The notes under the pieces are model-generated. The model did no database searches, was not told the DNA's origin, and saw only the letters and a program-made list of their open reading frames with translations. Of a stretch of 64,000 nt of DNA, positions 1 to 13,100 are shown piece after piece. A program made the position numbers and the translations under genes. Source of the stretch: Onchidella celtica (taxonomy: Eukaryota > Mollusca > Gastropoda > Systellommatophora > Onchidiidae); the NCBI GenBank assembly GCA_963931925.1, contig OZ007576.1, positions 16,376,802 to 16,440,801 on the forward strand. The letters are read 5' to 3'. Positions within the stretch are counted from its first letter, which is position 1. The number at the start of each line of letters is the position of its first letter.

Positions 1-926
1 ACTTGATTTATATAATGAGGTAAATTTTGTATAAAACTGATTTGTTTAAAAAATAAGCAGCCCTTTTTTGATGTGGCAACTGTCTCAGATTTCTGAGCAC
101 AATTGGGTAAAATACTGTCAATCACAAAAAGTTCATTTGGACAAGTTTTCTGGTTATATGAACTTTAAATATTATAATACATGATATTTTTTTTTTAAAT
201 AAGCTTTGTAGGGTTTGAAACAAAATTAATGTGGCCTAAGTATTAGGCTGCTAGAAAAAACTGAAAATACCTGCAAATATTTTGGATCGCTTTTCTGGAT
301 GCATAAACTTAAATGTAATGAAAAGTAAAATTTTGAAGGAATAAAGGAAAATGGGGTGAAAATTATAAGTACAAAAAAAAAAGAACAAAAACAACCAAAC
401 AAACATTTTTTTAATCAAATAAAATGGATGAAGCAGTTTGATCTTCTTTGAAGAATAATTGTAGTTTGTTTTGTTTTTCATACAAAATTAAAGCTGAATA
501 TGCCTTTACTTAAATTTGAATCTTTGTAAAGTCTGAAATTGTAATGAATACTCATTTCAAACGGGAACACAATACAACATGTATCTGACCAATTTGGTCT
601 AAAGTCATTTCATCATCGAAGTGCATCCAATGTCTTCTGTTCTCACATTCAAACACATTAGTTCATTCCAGACTGAAATAGTGGAATTTGACTCTATTTA
701 CATCAAGGTCCATACCGATATGTTAGTTTTCTTTACAAAACCCCCAGTACAAACATAGATTGACTTGAAACACTTTCAACATGAAAACTTAAACATTCAA
801 GGACCTGCCTCTGCAAGCTGTAAACTGTAGGAAATCAGCCCTCACTTCAAAACTATTTGCCCCAATGGGTCAAACAACAATAATGCCATCCGACAGATGA
901 GAGCCATTTGGTTATTTACAATAATT
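1..926. other. 3' UTR and downstream flank
   Basis: AT-rich sequence past the stop codon of the BCR/ABR-like gene with homopolymer runs. I see no further coding exon; short open frames here have no recognisable content. Confidence 0.5.
410..415 (-). promoter_or_regulatory. Candidate poly(A) signal ATTAAA of the BCR/ABR-like gene
   Basis: On the minus strand ATTAAA is followed within 30 nt by a GT/T-rich run (GTTTGTTTGGTTGTTTTTG), the usual arrangement for a cleavage site. It would give a 3' UTR of about 0.5 kb. No canonical AATAAA was seen closer to the stop codon. Position inferred only. Confidence 0.35.
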
Positions 927-1143
927 CTATTGGGCTGATCTCCTCAAGTTGCGCCCACTCACTGCCAAGCCCAGTAGATAATTGATGACACTTGACTGAC
1001 GCATCACTTGCTCTGCCCCTTTATACATGAGTTCCAGGGGATCCTTGGGTGCTGCCTTGGTGGCGGGGGACAGTAAGGTGGGGCCAAATACTGTAGACAA
1101 GTTGTGAATGGACATTTTGTTTTCTCCAACATTCCTCGCCACT
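927..1143 (-). CDS. ABR/BCR: BCR/ABR-like last exon: RhoGAP end and stop
   Basis: 217 nt including TAG at 927-929 (acceptor ATTTCAG/AGTGGC). [19 protein letters not shown] is the RhoGAP motif with the conserved Asn and the Gly-Pro. The tail after the domain is short and ends RRSAQ, so the PDZ-binding end known from vertebrate BCR is absent. Confidence 0.95.
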
Positions 1144-4100
1144 CTGAAATTATGGAAAACATACTTTTTATGGTATGGTGCTGGACTGCTTTCTTTTGAA
1201 ACTGACACATAGGCCAACAAATCAGCTTAGAGAATAAAATGAAATAATTGAGATGTATCACAGTGGCACATTAATTATTAATATAATCCCTTCTTAAAAA
1301 AAACAAAAACATGATGATTATTTTAATACAAATGTATGATTGATTCCAAAAGCAAAAAAGGGATAGGTTATGGTGAAATACCTAACAAGAGAAAATCCAT
1401 AGAAATATTTAAACAAAGGAAAGAATGGGAAGGCAGAATGAAACAATGAACAACCCAGCAATGAGTTTTGAATAAAAAAAATCAGCAAACTAGAGAAATA
1501 TTAAGGTCAGCGAATAAACCGATAAGCCAATAAACATTTAATGACATACATAGAGAATAAATGTGACAATTGTGGGGAGCGGGGCCGACAGGAAAGATAG
1601 ACAGTAATCTCAAAGGCCTAAAGAGTGGGGAAGGAAAAGGGGATATGAACCAAAGGGGAAGGAGGAGAGGGTAGTGGACAGGATGCAATGTTAAAAAAAA
1701 TGGAGAGGCAAATAAGGATCAGTTGATGTCTCTTCTATTTGAAAAGAAGAAAAAAAAATAACCAACGTTAAAAAGTGAGGGCAAATTGGAATTTACATTT
1801 AAAAAAAAAAAAAGACACAGGAGAACAGTATTAACAGATATGCTCATTTGAAAAAAAAAATCATAATCCCATACAGGCAAATCAGAACTTACTGGATGAG
1901 ATGTTCTAGCAAGTAGGCAACTGTGTAATAATTGGCATTAGGTAGTTTGTGCAACAGGGACAACATACACTGAGCTTTGGATTCATCATCCTGCAGTTCT
2001 GGAGAAGTATTTAAGTAAAACGAATACTAAAAAGATTTTGCAACTGTAATGAATGGGTGGGTGACAAGTTAATATATAAAAAATCAATGCAAGCACAAGT
2101 AAACATTTAGTCTATATCAAACTCTAGCTTGAGATGAACTCGATCTATCCTCAATATTTGTTTCTCTACAACCCATGACAGTGGAAGATTTAGCAAAGAA
2201 TGCCTCGCAAGTCCATCTTTAGATATGGATTTAAATCTGTATTAAAAATAATACTTCTCTTCCAGCCGCTTTTATTTTCACAATTCATATGCCAATTTCA
2301 TCATATACTGGACTAGATGCAGCACCTGGTATTGTCGGAATAAACCTGTGCTCCCATATGTCTCTCTCTCTCTCTCTCTATCTGTCTAGTAGTCTGCAAA
2401 TTTTGGTTCAGATGTCATGTATGCCAAGGCACTATACACTAAACTGAACGCACCCACATGCAGCGCTTATCAAAAAGAGCTCAAAAAAAGATTGAAATCA
2501 ACATTTTTACAACTATTACCAAAAAAAAAAAAAAATTGCCTCAAACTTGAATAAACACAGTAGGGCGATACAAAAATGACTGGTTTAGATTAGTTGACAC
2601 TTCGTCCCTCAGAACACGTGCTAGCATAACCAACATTATGTTAGTTTTGCAGGAGAGCTGTTTTAAGTTTTTGGGTGATGATCCTGTGGTGTCAGTTTTC
2701 ACCTTCTTGCGCTGATATTTTGACATAACATGTATAGGACTGCCAATATCCAAGTGCAAAAAAGCTTTTTTCCTCAAAATTGGACAGTACGTGATCCTTG
2801 CTTTTTCTAGAAATAACGCTACGCTAAAAATTTAATAAGCCTATCTGAGCTAATAATGCTCGTATCGATTCCCTGATTAGAGAGGAGCTAGAAAATGGCA
2901 CAAGTAATCGCATGATGAATTTAACTCGATTTCGGCTGAAATGTCAGTTATGCTAGTATGTGTTCTGACTTGAGAAAATTAATTTGATAATTTTTGAAAC
3001 GGTTATTTAGGTTTTAGCATTGAGCAAAAAAAACAACAACAATAGGCCAAAAATTGCAACACAGTGAAATACTTTCACCATAAATTTTTTTTATTTTTTA
3101 TAATAAGATTAATACTGCTATTGCCAATGCCAGAATCCCAAATCTCATTACCATTGTCCACCTGAGACATTCAACACTTACTGAGGGTATCAATAAAACT
3201 CTGGTAGTGTATTTCTGTGAAAAGTGGCTCTGGTAGTTCCCGGAAGTATAACTTAAGAACACCTGTCACTGCATGGATGTCTACATCCTGCAAGGCCGCC
3301 ACTCCTGCCCGGACATCTGAAAATATAAAAATAAAAAGCATGATAAATAATGGAAATATTGCACCCACAAGGTACTTTTTATATATATAACACATAGTTC
3401 TGTCAGTAAATTTACATCACAGATTTGATATTAAACTTCCTCACAAAAGAAGCACAGAATAATTTACTTATTACTTTCATCTATATAATATATATCAAAG
3501 TGAGTTTACGTCAAGAACTCTAACATAACCACAAAAACTAAAAGCATGTGGTTTTCACCTCCGTTTGTCAGGGTTTAAGTGCTATAAATGCCGTGCTGGG
3601 TCACGACTTGCAAGGAGTTGATTTTTCACGGTCTCGTTGATTATAACCAGCGTAATTTGTCCTTGAACTGTTCTCGTGAACAGTTTGTTTTTGAAACACT
3701 TTTTCTTAGAGATGGAAAGAAAGTGGGGCGAGATAGAATAAATGGATAAGTTAGGAGTGACAGTGCAATTCTCGACCCCGTGATTTTGATGAACACTTAG
3801 AAGGGAAGAGAAGGGGTGAATACGGATAGATAGTTTAAGACGCTTAGTCGCGTTCAGAAATTCGTACATAAAATGTAGAAAGCACGAGGGTTTAAAGATT
3901 TCAGTAATTGTTTTGACATTTTAAATTGACCTTGTCTGTTTTTAGTACAAGGCCGTGACCAACTCCCACGTAGAATATATTAATACTGCGAGATGAGCTC
4001 GCATGGATGCACCAATCAAATCTAGGGATTTGGACGGTAGTTTGCAGGTGGCTGCACAGTATAAAAGTGTAGCCATACCTATGTCCATGACTCCATACAG

Positions 4101-7100
4101 AAAATTCCAATCTGTGCAGGCGTCGGCACGATTCTGCCTGAAGAATCCTAAGTCTGTTCGATGTAATCTCTAGTCCACTATAGACATTTGAGATGAAGCC
4201 ATATGCTTGAATGAGATATGCCCACTGCTATTGTCCACTGTTCCCTGGTTGTTTCTAACACCAGGGACCAAGCGTAAGTGTTTGTCCATTGGTGACTCAA
4301 CAATGAACGAGGAGCTGAACATAAGTTATCCACTAGGACAGGATTGCCGCATATATTAGGAATGCTACCCAAGACTGCAAGACAAAGATTTATATTGACT
4401 TGCAATTAGTATGAATGTATGGCATAGGCATCTGTGAATTGGGATTGATTTGTCTGGATGAGGCTGGGAATTGCCAGCCCATCCTAGAGTAGATATCTAG
4501 ACTTAACTACGTCAGTTTATATTGACGAGCTCGATCCATTATAAGCGGTAGGCACAAATAGCTGCGATGACATCGTCGCCAGAGCCCATATTAGTATACT
4601 GATTGATATATAGTAGGCAGACCAGATCTGAGAGATATATAATTAGTACTTAAATTGTTAGTGAGTCAGAATTATCATAATATTATAGGAATCTAGAGAA
4701 GACTTCTAGTGACATATTATTGAATTTTCATTTGATGCTGCTGATGTTGTCTTTAGTATGTAATAGATCTAGACAAAATTGTTAGGAAATTTAATGTAAT
4801 TAAATTTGTGGCCCTGCAGGTCTGTTTATGAAACTTATTCAGATTGTTCTTAGTGTGTGGCATGGTACGAAAGATTAAATAGTAAATACCTCTCGATTTA
4901 AATGCAGTCATAATACCATCACTGAGAAGACCCTCTTCATAACAGCTAGAGGGGACTTTAGTCGAGTCTTGTAACACTGGAGGGCACTATCACCCAATCC
5001 AGATTCGTAACACTGGAGAGGGACCCCCTAAAGAACCTTTATCTTGCCATGCCATTTGGATACATTAATCTTTACACCTATTGACAGACTTACCCTTAGA
5101 TCCATCTATTGCATTTTAGTTAATTATTTCATATTGTACTGTTATAACATTGTGATTTCAGGTCCCTTTTTACTTTAGATTAAGAGACAGATAGGTTATA
5201 GTCAATTTGTATTAATATAACATTTTGTTTCAATTTCATATAACGAGCTGATCATCCCATTGACCCGACGACACCGGCGAGGGACACCATTCACCTAAGA
5301 TATCTACCTGGAACAAAAAGACGACACTTTTTTGGACTTGGAACGAGCTATGGATTGAGGACATCACCATCTGAATTCCTCTAGTAAAAGTTAAGTGAAC
5401 CATCTGATTGTCAGTTTTGAGGAGGGCGAGGTGCTTTCCGCCCTCAGTGTTTACAGGCTTTTTTCCTTTACTATATGTTTAGTTTAAGAGCGGGAGGTTG
5501 GATGGGATCATAGTTTAGCATATCTTCTTTGCCATTACGAAGGATATTGGAGTGCCTTGGTGGCTATTGATAACTCGGGGGGATTTGCTTCTCTGTGAAT
5601 AGTTCTATTAGGGATCCATTAGTCGTATAGATTGTGGCGTTTCTCTTGCTTCCTCACATTTCTTTAGGAAGATGTCTCTCTTGTCTTTTTCTTAAACTTT
5701 CTGTAACATAAGTTAGGACTTGTAGGGTCTGTTATCGTTCGTCTTCCTTGTGAGTCTAGCGTCCTGTTTAGTGTATTTTTTTTTCCTTCCTTATAAACTT
5801 TAAACTAGTATATTGACATTGCTATGTTTACAATATATGCCTGAGGTGTTTCACGTGCTAAAACCACGTTGAATTGTAATCTGGTATTGATATGTGAGAG
5901 AGAGATACAAAAATTTTGGTCACGTGCTATTTTCACGTCGAATATAGAGAGAATAATTTTGCAGTGGTAACAGAGGACACTGCGTGTTCGCGTTTTCAGA
6001 GTTTTGGAGTGGTAACAGAGGACACTGCGTGTGCGCGTTTTGAGAAGAGAGAGATATTCCAAATTTGTCGCGTTGAGAGAGAGATATATTTTCGATTCGT
6101 CGCATTGAGAGAGCGATACATTTTTGACAGTGATAACAGAGGACACTGGTTCGTCGCGTTGAGAGAGACATAAATTTTGAGAGTGATCACTTAAGACACT
6201 GATTTGTCGCATTGAAGGCGATACATATATATTTTATTGCAGTGGAATAGACGGCACTGCCTTACTAGTATTCATATTCAGAGAGAGAGAGATAAAATTT
6301 TTTGCAGTGCAAGTGACACTGCCTGCAATTTACAGAGAGAGATAGAACGTTCTTTTCGCGAAGCAGTGGTAACATAGGACACTGGATTAATATTGAGAGA
6401 GAGTAACTGTTAGAGATAATATAATTGATACCGCGGTATACCGTAACATTAGGGAAATACTTACTAATTGTGCACACACTAGCGTGCCAGAGTTTTGATT
6501 CTATACGAATCAATACGAGTAACAGATTTTAATACACATTATGGCCGATTTTCTCAAATACATTGAATCTGCCAAGGCCCTGGGTATACCAGAAGAAGAA
6601 CGCGCCTCGTGGTGCGAACGACAAATACAGCAGGACCGAGACCGGGAGGATCGGTTGGCAACAAGAGAAAGAGAGAGAGAAAAGGAACAAAGAGAAAGAG
6701 AAAAAGAGGCTGTGGAGCGAGAACAGAGGAAGCGTGAGATAACGTTAAAGAAATTAGAGCTGGAGTCCTTTGTGACCCCCACTTCGTCATTTCTTACACC
6801 GCCGGATTTTCCGCATCGGAGTGATTTATCCCCGCGTCGAGGATACCAGAGACATTCTTTTTACGAGCCTCGCCCGTATTATCGTGGCAACTATCCAAGC
6901 CATCAACATAACCGGCTTCAGAGACCGCCCCGGCGAGTGTATTTTAGTAATAATAATGATTATGATAGACCGCAAGGTCGGCCTTATCGTGGACACGACT
7001 CACACCGTATTATGTGCTTCAGGTGTAATCAGTTCGGCCACATACAAAGATTTTGTACCGTTAAAATGGGAGCGGCAAAGGCCTGCTCTGTACAATCTAC

Positions 7101-10100
7101 ACCCTATACAGATGTTGGTTATACTAATAAATCTTCATCGCAATCAAAGGCTATTCCAGTCATGTCGGCCCTACATGAACTGAGTGAATTAACATTTTAC
7201 CAGGGCCGCGTTAACGCGATTCGCGCTTCCGTTCTACGTGACTCCGGATGCACGACTATCGGCGTTCGGCAGCCACTAGTCCGTCCAACACAATTTTTGG
7301 ATAAGGATGTAACTTGTATTACTTTTGGCGGATCCGTAGAGCGATTCCGTCTTGCAGAAGTTTATATTGATACACCTTTTCTCACAGGTATTGTTACCGC
7401 ATGTGTACTGCCTAATCCGGTGGCTGATTTAATCATAGGGAATGTACCTCAAGTAATAAAGTTTCCTATCGGTAACTTGGAAATTTGGACTGAGGATGAG
7501 AGTGTTGCTTGTGCGACAACACGCCTACAATCGAGTCGACGAGCAGACAGTGCATTGAGTAACCCTACTATTGAATCTAGCGCATTCCATGATGGGCAAC
7601 AGTCAGACCCCACATTGAAACATTTGTTTACTAAAGTTGATCCTACAGCGCCGGATACCTCTAAGTTTCTTATTAAAGATGACTTATTATATCGTAATTT
7701 TCGGAATAAGCGAGAGACCGTTATGCAGCTTGTAGTACCAAGATCTTTTCGTCGGGACATTATTCGTCTCGCGCATGACACTTTCTTGGCGGGTCACCAA
7801 GGAAAGGCCAGAACTAAGTCTCGAATACTATCGCAATTTTTTTGGCCCAGTATTTACGCAGATGTAAACCGGTTCGTATCAACATGTGACGTATGTCAGA
7901 AACGTACTCCTAAAGGGAGAGCATCGCGGGCTCCTCTGCAGGAGATGCCAATGGTATCCAGACCACAAAAACATTAGTTACATCCCTTATCTTGTCTAGA
8001 CTGGACTACTGTAATTCACTTTTAGCGGGTATTCATACAAAATTTTTGAATCGTCTACAGGTAATCCAAAATAATGCTGCCAGGGTGATAACCAAATCCA
8101 AAAAACGAGATCATATCACACCACTCCTGAAAGAATTGCACTGGCTCCCCGTGAAGCAAAGGATAATTTTTAAAATCTGCATCCTGTGTTTCAAATGTCT
8201 GAATGACTCGGCTCCTTCTTATTTACAAGATTTGATAAAACTGTATACACCAGGGAGAAGTTTAAGATCCTCCACTGATTCCACCATGCTAGTGACACCT
8301 GTGAAATCATACAGATGTTATGGTGAACGATCATTCACATATATTGGCCCCTTAATGTGGAACAAGTTACCTATGGAACTGAGACAAACAAAATCATTAG
8401 TAAGTTTCAAAAGGCAGCTGAAGCATTTTTTGTTCCAGCAGGCTTATTTTTCTTGACTTACCTGAGGGGAGAGAGCATGTGATAGAAGGAGTGAGAATGT
8501 GATGGGAAGAGAGAGAGAGGGGGGTGGGGAGAGGGAGTGTGGGAGAGAGAGGAATGAGTTTTTATTACTTGTAAAGCGCATTGAGCATTTATTGGAAATG
8601 CGCTATATAAATGTAATTTATTATTATTATTATTATTATTTGAGCGCGTTGCCGTAGATATAGTTGGCCCTCTACACAAGTCAGACAGAGGACATCGCTT
8701 TATACTTTCTGTCATTGACTACGCAACCCGTTGGCCAGAGGCCATTCCACTAAAAGACATTTCAGCCGATCATGTGGCTGAAGCCCTTATTACTGTTTTT
8801 TCGCGTCTTGGATTTCCGGTTGAAATTTTATCGGACAGAGGTCCACAGTTTACCTCTGAACTTTTTAAGAAAGTCTTGGAATTGGTCGGGATTAAACAAA
8901 GATTGACATCTCTATACCACCCACAGTCTAATGGCTGCTGTGAACGATGGAATGCTACCATGAAAGCTATGCTTGCGCGAGTTTCGGCCGACAAGCCGAG
9001 TGATTGGGATCGACAACTCCCCGCTATTCTCTTTGCATACCGAGAACTACCGAATGCATCGACGGGTTTTTCCCCCTTCGAATTATTGTATGGTCGCAAG
9101 CCGCGTGGTCCAATGGCCATACTCCGTGATTTATTCGCCGGATCAGACACCGACGACAACGATACGCGGTCTGCATATCAATACGTTGTAGACTTGCGAC
9201 ATAGAATTCTTAATGCATGTCAGCTCGCACAAAAATCTTCGAGTGCGCATGCGAGTATTTATAAAGCATATCGTGATCAGGGTAGCCGATTGCGAACCTT
9301 GGCCGTCGGAGACCAAACTCTTGTTCTCCTTCCGGAGACGAAAAATAAACTCCTTCTTACATGGAAGGGGCCTTTTAAAGTCCTAAAGAGACTTTCTCGA
9401 GTAAATTATCTTATCAAGATTCGCGGACAGGACAAAGTCTTCCATATAAACGATGATAATCGTCAGAAATCGCCGAAATGTGGTTGCTCAGGCCAATGCG
9501 GCCTTAGTTTCAGTTGACGATGATGATCCTATTAAGATAGAGCATTCAATCCCCGCACTCCAATCTTCTGAAAATACTTCGGATGTACATATAAATCCAG
9601 ATCTGTCTGAATCGCAAAGACAAGATATAAGAGATTTGCTTAACGAGTTTACTACGGTCTTTACTGATCTACCAGGTAATACTTCATTGGTACAGCATGT
9701 TATAAGATTAAAGACGGATATACCCGTCTTTGTTAAACCATACCCGCGTCCGCTGCACGCACAGGAGACTATAATAACCGAGGTACGTAACATGTTTCAC
9801 CTGGGAGTGATAGAGCGATCGACGAGCCCATATAACTCACCCATCGTCTTAGTGAAAAAAAAAGATGATACAGTGCGTTTTTGTATTGACTATCGTAAAC
9901 TTAATGAGGTTACGATATATGACGCTGAACCGATTCCCAACAAGGAGAATCTTTTTGCGCAGTTAGCAAGGGCAACGATTTTTTCTAAAATTGACCTTTC
10001 CAAAGGCTATTGGCAAATTCCGCTTGATGAGAATAGCAAGCAATATACCGCTTTTCAGACCCCGTTGGGTCTTATGCAGTGGCGCTATATGCCTTTCGGA

Positions 10101-13100
10101 TTAGTTACAGCCCCTGCCACTTTCGCGCGTATGATGACAATATTGCTCCAGAATATGGATTCCGTGTTGTCGTATTTTGACGACATTTGTATTTATGAAA
10201 CCGATTGGTCGGGCCACCTCGCAGCCCTACGTCAAGTTTTTATTGCTCTTCGTCGAGCTGGCCTTACGGCGAAACCCAGTAAAGTGTTTTTAGGATACAA
10301 TGAAATTAATTTTCTGGGCCATACAATTGCCCACGGCGTTCAGACCCCTGATGACAAGAAGATAACTACCATCTTAAAGCTCCAAGCCCCTCGAACTAAG
10401 AAAGAAGTTCGTAGTTTATTGGGCTTTCTTAATTATTATAGAAAGTTCATTCCAAATTTTTCTTCGCTTACAGCTCCGTTGTCGGACCTCACAAGAAAGA
10501 ATTTTCCTAATAAAGTGAAATGGACAACCGAATGTGCTGATACACTTCGTACCGTTCAACGATTGTTTTCGACTTCCCCCATTCTCATACTGCCAGATAT
10601 AAACCAAATATTTATTGTCCGCACTGATGCGTCGGACAAGGGATTAGGAGCTGTGTTGTTGCAGGAACGAGACGATACCTTGCGGCCGTGTCTATACTCC
10701 AGCCGCAAGTTGCTAGATAGGGAATGCCGCTATGCAATTATCGAGCGAGAGTGCCTCGCTATCATTTTTGCTGTAAACGCATTTTCGCGATATCTACTCA
10801 TGTCCGAGTTTATAATTGAAACGGACCATCGTCCGTTGTTATTCCTGAAGTCTAACAGGGCTAAAAATGCTCGATTAACGAGGTGGAGTCTTGCACTCCA
10901 GGAATACCGGTTTGTTATCCGGGCTATCCCTGGCGGTGACAATTCCCAAGCTGATGTTTTGTCACGTCTAATTTAGTTTCCTATTAAAGAGTGTTGTGTC
11001 TTGTATTGGGGTTGGATAGTGCTTTTCCCCCTCAATTCTGGACGGTGGATGGATTCACATTATCTTGTTCACTACTTTATGAACCAGTTTTACAATCCTT
11101 TTTTGTGAATATCCTCTTTCCACCAGCGTCATTCCGGACTGTGACCTGAACTTCTGACAAACCTGACGCCCTTGTCAGCGGGTCAATGAGATGGAGACAT
11201 GGCAAACCAAGCTACCAGAGCTACTGCTGCCATTGGATACCACAGTATTTTAATTAACAATATATTGTTTGTGAATGTGTATAAGCAGCAATTATGTGTG
11301 TTGACTAGATAATTATGAGCCTATTCCTCCAGTAAGGCATGATTGTTTGATTGTAGTTATACTTTAATCCAGCAGTATACAGTGATATACTCATTGTTAT
11401 TATAAATGTTCGTGAGAAGTTTGATTGTGTGGAGTGAGAATGTTTCGATAGACTAGATTCTACAGAACGTGGCATCAATAATTGTATGCTTTTTGTCCAT
11501 CCAATATGCACGTTCTTAGTTAAATTTTTGTTCTCAAGCTTAAGGCTGACTTTTCTACGGTAGTACTTAAGCCCCCACCACAATAACTTTGTGGTTTCTT
11601 GGATCCTATCGTGTAAATTTTTCTTAATTTCCACTGGGGTGGGGGATGTCAGGGTTTAAGTGCTATAAATGCCGTGCTGGGTCACGACTTGCAAGGAGTT
11701 GATTTTTCACGGTCTCGTTGATTATAACCAGCGTAATTTGTCCTTGAACTGTTCTCGTGAACAGTTTGTTTTTGAAACACTTTTTCTTAGAGATGGAAAG
11801 AAAGTGGGGCGAGATAGAATAAATGGATAAGTTAGGAGTGACAGTGCAATTCTCGACCCCGTGATTTTGATGAACACTTAGAAGGGAAGAGAAGGGGTGA
11901 ATAAGGATAGATAGTTTAAGACGCTTAGTCGCGTTCAGAAATTCGTACATAAAATGTAGAAAGCACGAGGGTTTAAAGATTTCAGTAATTGTTTTGACAT
12001 TTTAAATTGACCTTGTCTGTTTTTAGTACAAGGCCGTGACCAACTCCCACGTAGAATATATTAATACTGCGAGATGAGCTCGCATGGATGCACCAATCAA
12101 ATCTAGGGATTTGGACGGTAGTTTGCAGGTGGCTGCACAGTATAAAAGTGTAGCCATACCTATGTCCATGACTCCATACAGAAAATTCCAATCTGTGCAG
12201 GCGTCGGCACGATTCTGCCTGAAGAATCCTAAGTCTGTTCGATGTAATGTCTAGTCCACTATAGACATTTGAGATGAAGCCATATGCTTGAATGAGATAT
12301 GCCCACTGCTATTGTCCACTGTTCCCTGGTTGTTTCTAACACCAGGGACCAAGCGTAAGTGTTTGTCCATTGGTGACTCAACAATGAACGAGGAGCTGAA
12401 CATAAGTTATCCACTAGGACAGGATTGCCGCATATATTAGGAATGCTACCCAAGACTGCAAGACAAAGATTTATATTGACTTGCAATTAGTATGAATGTA
12501 TGGCATAGGCATCTGTGAATTGGGATTGATTTGTCTGGATGAGGCTGGGAATTGCCAGCCCATCCTAGAGTAGATATCTAGACTTAACTACGTCAGTTTA
12601 TATTGACGAGCTCGATCCATTATAAGCGGTAGGCACAAATAGCTGCGATGACATCGTCGCCAGAGCCCATATTAGTATACTGATTGATATATAGTAGGCA
12701 GACCAGATCTGAGAGATATATAATTAGTACTTAAATTGTTAGTGAGTCAGAATTATCATAATATTATAGGAATCTAGAGAAGACTTCTAGTGACATATTA
12801 TTGAATTTTCATTTGATGCTGCTGATGTTGTCTTTAGTATGTAATAGATCTAGACAAAATTGTTAGGAAATTTAATGTAATTAAATTTGTGGCCCTGCAG
12901 GTCTGTTTATGAAACTTATTCAGATTGTTCTTAGTGTGTGGCATGGTACGAAAGATTAAATAGTAAATACCTCTCGATTTAAATGCAGTCATAATACCAT
13001 CATTGAGAAGACCCTCTTCATAACAGCTAGAGGGGACTTTAGACGAGTCTTGTAACACTGGAGGGCACTATCACCCAATCGAGATTCGTAACACCGTTCC

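Larger units (their letters stand above)
3566..13093 (+). mobile_element. Gmr1-like Ty3/gypsy LTR retrotransposon (PR-INT-RT-RH order)
   Basis: A 9528-bp element in the RhoGAP intron, antisense to the host gene. Both ends are TG..CA and it is bounded by the 5-bp duplication CCGTT (3561-3565, 13094-13098). Two 1447-bp LTRs differ at about 5 positions (roughly 99.7% identical), so insertion is recent. Interior order: leader with reiterated hairpins, gag-like/zinc knuckle, protease, integrase, reverse transcriptase, RNase H, purine-rich tract. Integrase upstream of RT is unlike ordinary Ty3/gypsy elements and is the hallmark of the Gmr1 group first described from cod. The copy is damaged: a LINE fragment splits the integrase, a one-base shift separates integrase and RT frames, and no capsid region is evident. 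Confidence 0.95.

Noticed and set aside
1991..1998. Alternative acceptor CTGCAG for exon 20
   Set aside because: Using it puts a stop codon directly in the required phase; CTCCAG eight bases upstream keeps the RhoGAP frame.
3582..4977. Minus-strand frames inside the LTR
   Set aside because: Present in both LTRs only because the LTRs are copies; no motif and antisense to the element.
11305..11634. 109-codon antisense frame between RNase H and the 3' LTR
   Set aside because: No recognisable domain; AT-rich composition makes a chance frame likely.
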